A stretch of DNA of 64,000 nucleotides. Origin: Epinephelus fuscoguttatus (taxonomy: Eukaryota; Chordata; Actinopteri; Perciformes; Serranidae). The notes below the pieces were generated by a model that had not been told where the DNA came from, ran no database searches, and saw nothing but the letters and a program-made list of their open reading frames with translations. This document shows positions 39,083 through 52,600 of the stretch, one piece after another; the stretch's first letter is position 1; the number at the start of each line of letters is the position of its first letter. A program made the position numbers and the translations under genes. Location of the stretch: positions 20,167,207 to 20,231,206 of the forward strand of contig NC_064769.1 in assembly GCF_011397635.1 (NCBI RefSeq), in the 5' to 3' direction.

Positions 39083-39648
39083 GTGAGTGACACTGCACCT
39101 CAACAGCCACCACTCACTGTTGTCATTTGTCCCCTCTTTATTACATAATTCTTCCCATCTTGTCTCATCCTGACTCCTTCTTTCCCTGCGCATACTTTGA
39201 CGCTGTTATCAGATTCTTTTTGTAATGGTCCTGTTCCACTACATTACTATATTTGTACGTGTTTTTGCCCCTCCTGTGCTGCACTCAGCCAGTTGCTGCA
39301 ATACACTGAGGGGTACTTAAGTAAGACAAACATTTCTTTCCATGGCTGTTCAGTTTGTTAAGACTTATAGTGAGTTACTGCAGTGTGATTTAAGCTCTGT
39401 TTGCACATTGTTTAGTGTAAATAACTGTATCTGGTCTGTGTAGATAATTCAAACATCTTCAAATCTATGTGTATGATGACAGTATGATCATTCAGGCCAA
39501 GTCGCTGCATTTCCATGTGAGAAAGGTGAAGTTCTTCTGCCGCTCTTTTAGTTCATGTCCTGTTCAAGACTCTCAAGAAGTGTATGTATCTTAAATATTT
39601 GTCACCAGCGTGTGTTTCTGCGCAATCCAGCAGATTTGCTCCTCAGAC

Positions 39649-42400
<2,752 letters not shown>

Positions 42401-42532
42401 AGTCTGACAGCTTTCAAGATTGGCTGTGATTTTAAATTTTTATAAGTAATACACATACGTGTGAGCTTAGGTCAAAAAGATAATATTAAGCACCTTTCTC
42501 AACTGAATACTTACATTTTGAGTTGATTTTAA

Positions 42533-43821
42533 AGGGACCGTTCACCCCCAAATGAAAAACACATATTTTTCCTTTTACCTATAGTGCTGTTATCAGTCTA
42601 AATTGTTTTGGTGTGAGTTGCTGAGTGTTGGAGATATCGGCTATAGAGATGTCTGCCTTCTCTTGAATATAATGGAACTAGATGGCACTCAGCTTGTGGT
42701 GCTCAAAGCGCCCAAAAAATGAATTTGAAAAACTCAACAGCAATGTCTCTTTCCAGAAATCATGACCCAGTTACTCAAGATAATCTACAGACCTTTTGTA
42801 AGCAGTTTCATGCAGGAACTATTTTCTCTCTACTGAACTACATCCACCAACAGTATCTTTGTGCAGAAGGGAGCGTGCATCTACTGCTAGCTCACCTGGC
42901 ACCACTGAGCTAGCTAATGTCAGAGCTCAGCTGAGGAGGGCCTAATGCATTTTTTTGCGACCCCAAATTAATTGTTTTCAATGAAGACGCGTGGCCAGAG
43001 CGCTCTGAGATAAACCAAGTTCAACTTTTGGAATGTAGCAGCGCACACTGCACGTCATGTGACGAGGAACAACAGTCCGACCGATATCTTTTCCTTATTC
43101 TGTAAATATTCAGTCTGTGATATATATATATAGAAAAGTTGATCATTTTGGTACAGGGCTGCCAGAGCTTAACATCTGTCCCACGGACAATAGGCCTACA
43201 CAGTTATAAACAGTGCCTGGAAGAAGATCAGCTCAGCACTCAGGATTTCAGGCAAACAGACTATGATACGTGTTTGTTAAGGTTACTTATTAACCTCAGA
43301 CACAATCTGTTGCCGCGCTCTTGAGAGTTGGCACAAATGTAGCACCCAGTGCCTGACCTCACGTTTCCCAGGCTGTTAAAGACGTGGCATGTGTACAGCT
43401 CCTGTGAATGTTTACATCTCGAGCTGTCATGAGCTTGAGCCTCTTGTCCACAAGTAGATGCGTCCTTCTGCACGGTGATATGTTTGGCAAGTGCATTTTA
43501 ATAGAAGGAAAATAGTTCCTGCATGAAACTGCTCACAACAAGGTCTGTGGATTATCTTGAGGAACCAGGTCATAATTTCTGCGAAGAGACATTGCTGTTG
43601 AGTTTTTCCAAATGTAGTTTTTTGGCACTTTGAGCACCACAAGCTGAGTGCCATCTAGTTCTGTTATATTGGAGAGAAGGCAGACATCTCTGTGGTCGAT
43701 TTCTTCATCACCCGGGTAACTCACACCAAAACAGTCTAGACTAATAAATAGCACTACAGGTAAGAGGAGGATTATGTGTTGTTGAGTTGGTTTTTAAAAA
43801 ATGTTTGGGTGAACTGTCCCT
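42533..43821. mobile_element. TTAA-flanked inverted-repeat element, family A copy 2
   Basis: It starts AGGGACCGTTCACCC after TTAA (42529-42532) and ends GGGTGAACTGTCCCT before TTAA (43822-43825). The arms are about 200 bp or more and match those of 11344-12027, including GAGATGTCTGCCTTCTC. The extra 600 bp in the middle (about 42930-43440) differs from copy 1 and may be a further insertion. No transposase frame was recognised. Confidence 0.85.
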
Positions 43822-44260
43822 TTAAGCATTTAATCATCATGTGAATGTAAATGCACAGTGGCTGCTGACTAGTATCTGTACTGGTTTGTGTGTTAGCAGG
43901 GCCTGACGGGTGTCTATGTGCTCTCAGTAGACAGCTGGGGCTTAGGATCAGTGCATTCCACTGAGATTACACATCTGCATTAATCCCAGTCAGAGCCACA
44001 GAGAATCTGGGAGCAAATTTTTATCATGATGCTGTTGAGGGCCTGAGGTTGTGAGTACTACAGACACATTTAATAAACATCCATTCCATTATACATACTG
44101 TTGTCCTCTGTAACTGATGGTGGAACTAAATGGTGATGTTGTCAAATATAATATTCAGCAAGTCCTCATGTTTTATTTAATACTTTTCAGCGAGGACTTT
44201 GGTATAAATGGTTTTCATTTGTGCATTTATAAATCTGCTTTACAAACTTGGGGCTGTGAC

Positions 44261-44656
44261 AAAGTATGATGACCTATGCACAGTTTATCTGCTGAATAAT
44301 TTAGATACTCTATAGGCACTGCTAGAAGTAAAGTTACAATTAATAATAATCAGCAGCAGCAGCTGAGATTATCTTTTTTTAATATGAAAAATGAGGACAA
44401 TATAAGCAAAATTTCAACTTAATAATGACGTTATAGAATCAACATAACTTATGGGGTTTGACACAGCATTTTGACACTGCACAGTTCATATGCTGAATTA
44501 TTTATATACTTATGCTCTAGCAGAACTAAAACTACTATTAATAACAATAATCATCAACAGCAGCTGAGATTATCTTTTTAGAATATACAAAATGAGGAAC
44601 ATATTAGTAAAATCTCAATTTAATAATGAAATTACATAGAATCAACATGGTTTTTA
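44261..44656 (+). repeat. diverged tandem duplication, about 200-bp unit
   Basis: Unit 1 (about 44261-44455) and unit 2 (about 44462-44656) share CAGCAGCTGAGATTATCTTT, an AATGAGGA block and AGAATCAACAT in the same order and spacing. The offset is close to 201 bp. The surroundings are AT-rich. It lies about 0.3-0.6 kb upstream of the GC-rich inpp5j promoter region. Confidence 0.7.
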
Positions 44657-44782
44657 TATCTACAGAGATGTAACTGTATAAGCAACAAGCCGGGAGTAGG
44701 TATAATTGATTGCATATCACAGATAGCCGAGGTAGCTTTGCCAAACTGAATTTTAGATATTGGCATGCTGATCAATTCCCCC

Positions 44783-44821
44783 ATCAGTGACGCACTAATG
44801 CCAGATTAATGCGTCACTGAT
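44783..44821. promoter_or_regulatory. perfect inverted repeat with paired TGACGCA sites
   Basis: The 12-bp arms ATCAGTGACGCA (44783-44794) and TGCGTCACTGAT (44810-44821) enclose a 15-bp spacer. Each arm holds TGACGCA, a CRE/ATF-like bZIP half-palindrome. It lies about 90 bp before the GC-rich inpp5j promoter. The pairing is seen; factor binding is inference. Confidence 0.5.
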
Positions 44822-44879
44822 AGAACAGATGCTCAATTATTTCTGGCCGGATGCACTTTGGCAGCTGATTTTTGTTTTG

Positions 44880-45419
44880 CCTCTCCTGCTCAGCTCAGCC
44901 CGCCCCCTCAGGTGCCCACAGAGAGAGGGAGGTGCACTGAGAGCGCGCGTGATGGGTCTCTGTACGGCCGGTGTGCGGGAGGTGCAGGAGGCGGGATGCT
45001 GCTGACCGGAAAAGTGCACATCTGCTCCGGTCAAACTGCGCTGCGCTATAGACAGAGATAAGTAGGATGAGGTGTAATCAGCTCGGGTATCGCAGCGCAA
45101 ACATCAACATGCAAGAGTCCGGACACATCAACCGTGACCGCCTCCTGTCCTGACAGCCCCGCGGCGCGGTCTGCAACCGTGACGGAGACGTCCGCTGTCT
45201 GTCCGCGGTACCGACGGGGGTCGCAGCCGTCCATCCTGCAGGCTGGCTGGGTCGGTCCGGTTCCGGACTGTTTAATCCATCTTTATGTGACAGTCTTGTC
45301 GGAGTACTGATTGGCGTGTGAGACAAAAGGAGACAGATGCTGATCCCCACTGTGAATTTGTGAGATCACCTTTGCGGTTCACCTTGGACATCACATTTAA
45401 TTAAAAAAGCGCATGAAAG
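44880..45419 (+). promoter_or_regulatory. inpp5j CpG-rich promoter and 5' leader exon (inferred)
   Basis: Strong CpG enrichment spans about 44890-45260. The probable leader exon ends at 45419 (GCATGAAAG) before the donor gtaaga. It would splice to the acceptor at 46690-46691, 4 nt before the coding ATG. The joined sequence creates a tiny upstream frame ATG AAA GGT TGA overlapping the real ATG. Confidence 0.5.
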
Positions 45420-46695
45420 GTAAGACAGATCTTTTCTCTGCACCTGTGTGTTGATTTTGTGCGTAAAATTGATCTTTGTGGTGTTTGTCCTGAATCCCAG
45501 CTCGCACCTTTGAAGATAATGGAGCTGTCATTCAGACTTGCAGCCTCATGCACTGTGAAAAATGAGAAAGGGGGCCCACATGCACTGTGGTACTTAATCT
45601 ATGAAAGTTACCTTTTCACTTTTAAAGTGAATTCACCTCAAACCAGTCTGATCACTATCTGTCAGAGCTCTGTGCTGCAGGATACTACTGTGGTCACATG
45701 AGATCCTCTGATACAAAGAGATCCTAATTTGCATGTGATGAATGATTAAGAGAGGTGTATAATTTCTGTGTGGGAGGGCACGTAAACAAAATGGTGGGTG
45801 CTCCTATCGTGTCAGGCGTTCTCCTCCTCCTCGTGACCTACAGTGTCTGTTGACATTGTCTGATGTGCTCTTTTATCTGCGGCTGTGACAGACATCAAAT
45901 GGGTAGCTGAGCGGCGAGCAGCAGAGCGCCCCACGCTGTGATGCCATCCCATAATGATCACCATCGGTTCTGTCTTTTGCTCAGCAAAAAGGGTCAGGAG
46001 GCTAATTAACGTTGCTAGGCAACAAGGACGTAATCCAGGTCGGAGGTACAAAGTTAGCTCCTGCAGACACTGGTTGGAAATAACTGGGTACATACATCTG
46101 TCTTACAGCTGTGGTTCCTATATTTTACAGATTCAAATCACCAATACAGAATATAATCAACTAATCAATTATGGTGCAATATAAAGCAACTAATGCTTAC
46201 ACATTAATGCATCCATAGTTATAATCCAATGTTATATATACAGTTGTAAAATGGGTGCCTTTACTTTACTTTTGATGCTTATATTTACGCACTTTCACTT
46301 CACATTTTGAGTGCACGACTTTGCCTTGCAACAGAGGTTTGAGCACTTCTTCAGTCACTGTCTCAGCCCAATTGCCTACTCACGATAACGTCATCAGTGA
46401 TGCCTGGGGAGCGTGATGTGGACAGGTGCTCAATATTACGTGATAAATCCTCACAGCTCCAGCTCATTGCAGCCAAATCCTTTGCTGTTTTACCTGTTTA
46501 CTGAGGACCCACTAACCAGTGTTGAGGCTAAGTGGAGGCAGGATCAAGACATGCTGAAGGACAAATGATGCAAAGGTCATTTTATGCAGTCTGCAGGCCA
46601 CATTATATTGTTTTCATGTGAAATTCTTTTCTCTCAAACACTATGAAGAAAAAATATTGTGTTACAGTTATCCACATTCTCCCTGTTGCAGGTTG

Positions 46696-49600
46696 ATGGA
46701 GCGCACGCAGCAGAAGCAAATTAGCACTGACCCTTGTGGTCCCAAAGTGCAACCTGGACCCTGTCCATTGATCGGAGTTGGCCCGGGTTTACCTCCAAAG
46801 CTCGCAGTCCAGGAGCCCCCTCTCATCAGCCCACCGGAGGCGCTCAAGAAACAGTCTGGATTGAGCCCCGTGCAGCCTGTACCTGCACCTGTGAAAGTGA
46901 CAGACCAGAAGCAGTCAGGGCAGACAAAGGCAGGGTCCATACCAACAACTCTGGTGAGCATAAGCCGGCCGAGACCGACTGCTCTCGGGACTAAACCTGC
47001 TCCAAAGACAACCAGACTCTTAGTGGACCCCTCCAAGGAAATAGATTTGATCCCAGTTTGTATCCCAGGACCTCAGAGTGCCAATGTCCTGCCGCATTCC
47101 CCAACAGAGTCCCCCCTCTGCCGTCACAGTCCTCAGAGTCCCCGCAGCCCTCAGTCTTACACCAGCCAGCCTTACCTGAGCCCCAGTCCCACCTTGCCCC
47201 ATCCCAACCCCAGCCTCAGCCCCAAATCCAGCCTCAGCCCTCAGCCACAGAGGACCCCCTCACCTGGGAGCTCCACACAGAGCCAAGTGCAGCCCGAGAA
47301 GCCAGCAGGAGACAACGATGACTTCAGGTGAGACAAATAATGCCACTTTTATTAAAACGTTACGTAGCCTGTGATGCTTCAAAAGGATTCTGTGCTGTGA
47401 ATGTTGTTCCCTGTCATGTCTAAATACAGCTGCAGGAGCTGTCCTGCAGTCAGCGGCTGTAAGAAAGCTGATGCGTGCCAGACCATGTCACATGAATCAA
47501 AGCTGCACATGTCACTAAGAGCTTTGTGAACCTGAGTGACACAGCCACATTTTGTTGGCAGACTTCCCAGAGGCATACTTCTGTTGTGATCCTTGCTCAT
47601 AAACATCAGCTGCCTGTAAAAAAAACTTGTTTAAATTTGTGGAACTGTGTTTATGTGGAGGGGAAAATAATGTCTTTGGAGGTGCTAAGATGGCAGCAAC
47701 CTCTGCCAGGCCTACTGTCACACTTAAAGACACGTTCCTCATCATATTCTAATGGACCAAACTAAGGAAAACAGACAAGTACAACTATCACACATCACAA
47801 ATGAGGGAGCACAACATCTAGTTAAAATGCAGCACAAAAAGACAGTTATAATACATAAACAGGAAGCACTTTGCTAGCGATATCAGTGAAACATTTATGA
47901 GCAATCACACTTACCAAGATCATTGATCAAGCTTTTTCTCGATCCATTAAAAATGACTCAAATTACCTGGAATAATCACCTCAGATTTCAGGTCCTCCTG
48001 GGGCTGCGTATTTAAAAGCTTTTCGCCCCTAGTTCTGTTCAAACCTTTTGGACCATGTCTGTCGAATATTGTAAGTAATTAAATTTGGATACAAGTCTAT
48101 ATGTTTATTGCTAAAACTGTTTTCATGTGAGGGCAGAAATCATGACTCAGACAGCAACCAGCCCAGTTTAATGACTGATGTAGTGATGATATCGCTGATT
48201 TATCAAATTGGAAGAAAATGAATTGGCAACTAATTTTAACTGAATAATCATTTCAGTCATATTTGAAGCAAAAAAAAAACCCAAATATTTGTTGGCTCCC
48301 GCTTCTTAAATGTGAGGATTTGTTATTTTTCTTCATTTTCTGTTATGAAAAAAGTGAATATCTTTGGTTTTTGGAAAAAATAAGACATTAAAGGGATAGT
48401 TCAGTTTTGTTTTGTTTTTTTAAGTGGGGCTGTATCGGATACTTGTCCATGGTCAGTGTATTACCTACAGTAGATGTCTGTTGGCACGCCCCCAGTTTGG
48501 AGAAGTGGCAGGAGTGCTGACACAGACATAAAGCAGTGTACTGCTGTGGATGGGGGCAGCAGCTAAACATATTTAACCACCTAAAAACAGTCCCACCTAA
48601 AACAATCAATGACAGTTTAGCTGTATGCTACATTTAGGGTATTTTCACTGCTTTACCTTTCAATCAGACAGCCTGCTCCAACAAAGATGTCGTTAACTGT
48701 TTCTGTCTCCATCTATGCTCTCATCAGCTACCAGACTCCTTTGAATAAAATACAGTCATTTTATCTCACTTCACACAAGACCTACTGGTTTACCGCTGCC
48801 TCAGTCAGTTAGTTTGTGTTGCTGTGTGACTTTGGTGAATCTGAACTAACCATTTTAGCTAAAGACACAGTCATGTAATATCATCAGGCCTTGACTTGTG
48901 TCCATGTAGCTCACTTTGCCACTCATCACCCCTCTTAATCCAAAGCCAACGGGAAGCCTTTTCAGCGGCTTCCAAGATGTTCTTGATGGCTCTGTGTCGC
49001 TGCAGATCCCTAAGAGTCCCAGGACCCGGTGCAGAGATCGTCCTGCGAAGCCTCTGCAGCCCACTCACAGCAGGCCTTCCACCCCTGCCTTCGACACTCT
49101 GCCACCAGAGCTGAATACTTGGCAATACTCAATACACAATAACACAAACAAAACAACTGATTGAGGCAGCTGCAAACCAGCAACTCCTGTGTTCAGCAAT
49201 GTTGAATCACTGTTTTTCTCAATGGAGTCTGGAGTCTGGCTTTGAGTGATGTAATTCAGTTCCCCGTCAAAAATTGCTGTCTGACAACCGCACCGCCACA
49301 GCCCAATATGATAATCATCAATCATAATCATAGGTATTGCATCAACTCACAAATCTTGCATTAACAGCAGCAGCACGACTTCGCTTTTTTATAACAGTTA
49401 TTAATGTAGCCAGTTGCCTCTGCTGAGCAAAGTGTTTAAAAACTGAAGCTCATTAGAATATACTTGTGTTCAAAATGGTACAGAAATGTCTTAATGGTCT
49501 TGCTGTCTTCAGTATCAGTGCAGAACTTGCTCAGAAGCTGTCATATAAGGACCTAATTAACAACCTTGCAGCCAGGAAATGCAGACAAGTGTGCCTCTGT

Positions 49601-52600
49601 AGAGCCTCCAGCAGCTACTGAACACCTGTTCTATAGTTCGTCAGTAGAGGAACATACATGCAGAGTTTGTAAAGCTTTGTGACTTTTCAAAGCAATTACC
49701 ACTCAGGGCACCTACTGTAAATGGCCAATAGCAGCCGTGTCTGACAGTCAGGTAAAGCAGTGAAAATATTCTCAATATAGCGTACACTTAAAATGATATT
49801 GATTAATTTAGGTGTGACCTTTTTTTAGGTGGCTGAAATACATTTTGTTGCGGACCCCGAGCAATACATTGCTTTGTTTCCAAGATGGTACTCCTGTTCT
49901 CCAAACTGGAGGCGTCTTTACCGCCATCTGCTGCATGTAATACACCGACGATGGATAAGCACCGCATACAACCCCACTTCTAAAGATCTGACCTATCCCT
50001 TTAAAGCAGGGATTCCCAACTGGTGGGTCACGGGTCCTTTCTTTTTTTAATCACTTAAGCTTTATTGGGTTTTTAAGGTAACACAATTGCACATATTTTT
50101 TGCTCAGAGTACAAAAACACCTGAGTAGATAAAATAATTGAAGGCCTTTCTAAATGGACCGCAGGTGACTCGAGAGTGTGTCAAGTTTGTAAAAACACAC
50201 TTTACTTTAAAGTACAATGAATTTCCGGCACAGAGCTTTTAGTTCAAGTGCTGTTTCCTGCTGTAGAGTGAGCAACTAATGGACAGCTACTTAACAGAGA
50301 CAGCAAACTAGTTTGAAGACATGTTCAAATGCAAGTATGACACTGAATATATTTTCCTCATGTGGACCTTGAACTAATGACTAAGGAGAAACCTGGACCC
50401 TGTGGATGAACCAGTTGGGAACCACTGCTTTAAAGGACACCTTGGATCACCTTGGATTTCGGGAGACTGTAATTGTTATTTTTTCAATAGAAAAAATGAT
50501 TAATTGAATATATAAATGTTAGTTGCAGCCCTAATAAGTTGCTTCTTTTTTGTGTAATGAAATGTGTTGTTGGTAGTTTAATTGGAAAGGACAGTTTGCT
50601 CCATCTCTGGTTCTCTCTCTCCTCTGACACACTCACACACACCTTAGTCATCATCGAGGTACAAAGCGGTGCTTAATTGTGCGTATCTTTTTTTTTCTAT
50701 ATACAGCACCACGGGTAAAAAGCTATTTCTCTGAGGATTACAGCACAGATTATGTCCTCGCTCACCCTACAGTACACAGTATAGAGTGCTCAAATCTAAT
50801 GCAGCATTTCCACTGTTTCTATCCTCTGAAAGGGTCTACATCGTCACGTGGAACGTGGGATCAGCTGTCCCGCCAGATGACATCACTTCTCTGTTCGGAC
50901 CAAATGTTTCAGATGGGAGCGTTGACATGTTTATCATCGGGTAAGCAAGTATTTCCACCAGGCTCAGCAGTGCCAGAGAGACAGCCGCGAGTGCCCACTC
51001 AGTCATCTGTGTTCATTTTTGATCCGTCCCCTACTGTTACCCGTCACTGTCCTTTTTATTCATCTTTCATTTTCACTTGTTAATGACTTTTCTCTACTTT
51101 CCTGGCAACAAACAGACTCCAGGAAGTCAACTCCATGATAAACAAGCGGCTGAAGGATGTTCTTTTCTCAGACCAGTGGAGTGAGCTCTGCATGGACACG
51201 CTCAGTCCTTTTGGATATGTTTTGGTCAGTCCAGACTCAAATCTGTTCTCATAAGTCACACTGTAGATTTTTTTACTCCTGTACAATTTGTACCACTATA
51301 AAACCACGGTAATATATTATTTTTCATGTCATCTGTTCAGGTGGCGTCCCAGCGTATGCAGGGAGTGCTGCTGCTGGTTTTCTCTAAGTTCTGCCATCTT
51401 CCATTCCTCAGAGGTGTGCAGACAGAGAGTACGCGCACAGGACTTGGGGGATATTGGGTACGTGCTACGCATTGAAACGTGCTGTTCTGAATTCTGAGAT
51501 TTATTACGTTGCAACATTTGTGGTGGGTTTGTGTCAGTGGGATTTAGGGTGTGGGGCGGGGTGTCGAAAAGGTGACGCGTGTGTGCTCCCTCCTGCCAGC
51601 AGCAGGCGCGTGCATGCGTGGGTGCATATGTCAGTGTGTGACCCTCCTGTGCGTGTTGATGTCAGCATCACCCTGGTGCAGTCTCCTTCTCTTTGAGGTC
51701 AGTGCAGCAGCAGGCTGTCTGGCTCTCTGGTTCTGTGACTCTGGCAGAAAAAACATCCTGACTTTGTCCCCGAGCACAGAAATGGTTGATACATGCTGGT
51801 GTTTAAAAATCGCGTTATTTAATGAATAACGGGGTACATTTATCACTGTGTCCTCTCTCTGTCCTTTTTTCTTACTCTAAGGGGAATAAAGGGGGTGTCA
51901 GCGCTAGGATGACAGTGTTTGGCCACCCGGTGTGCTTTCTCAACTGTCACCTGCCAGCTCACATGAGGAACCTGGAGCAGCGGATGGAAGACTTTGAAAG
52001 CATCCTGCAACAGCAGCAGTTTGAAGGAGGGACTGCCACTGGTGTGCTGGACCATGAGTGGGTGACATCATTTTTTAACATCTGTTTATTGGTGTTTTAG
52101 TTAACATATATGGAATACTTATATGGAATATTAAAAAAAAACAGCACAGAATTTACATACATGGACACACAATAGGATGCATACAATAAATACACTGTTT
52201 AAATATTAACAAAGGTACGATGTTGTTTAACATGGTGATTATTGACATCTCACAATAGGGGTTACCGAGTTATGTAGCAAAGGGTTAAGAGGATACTTAC
52301 CACCTAAGCTGTGCATACTCAATGAAGGGTTGCCAGGTTTAATGGAGAATCTCAGTGAAACCTCCCAGAATTTTTCTCAGTTAATCTTAACAATATGACC
52401 TCCTGTCTGTGGGTCCTTGTAGGGTTTTATTTGATAATTATGATATCTAAACAACTGCTGTATTTGGTGTAGTTAACTGGTTTACTCATATGACCTATCC
52501 TTCAAAAGCTTAGCTCCTTGCAGTTTGATTGACATGGACCATTTCAAGATACAACCATCACTACAGGTTCAATAAATGCCTTTGTCTGACAGAATAAACT

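Larger units (their letters stand above)
42401..44880. other. intergenic region smoothelin-like to inpp5j
   Basis: No gene was seen. It is dominated by a 1.29-kb TTAA element (42533-43821). After it come AT-rich sequence with a diverged tandem duplication (44261-44656) and a perfect inverted repeat (44783-44821). Confidence 0.6.

Noticed and set aside
46668-47036. 122-codon minus-strand frame
   Set aside because: It is antisense to the proline-rich first coding exon of inpp5j; it is a composition artefact.
48916-49164. Proline/serine-rich plus-strand frame considered as an extra inpp5j exon
   Set aside because: Exon 1 (ending 47327) joins the exon at 50833 in frame at the conserved [11 protein letters not shown] boundary, and this frame lies inside an inverted-repeat element.
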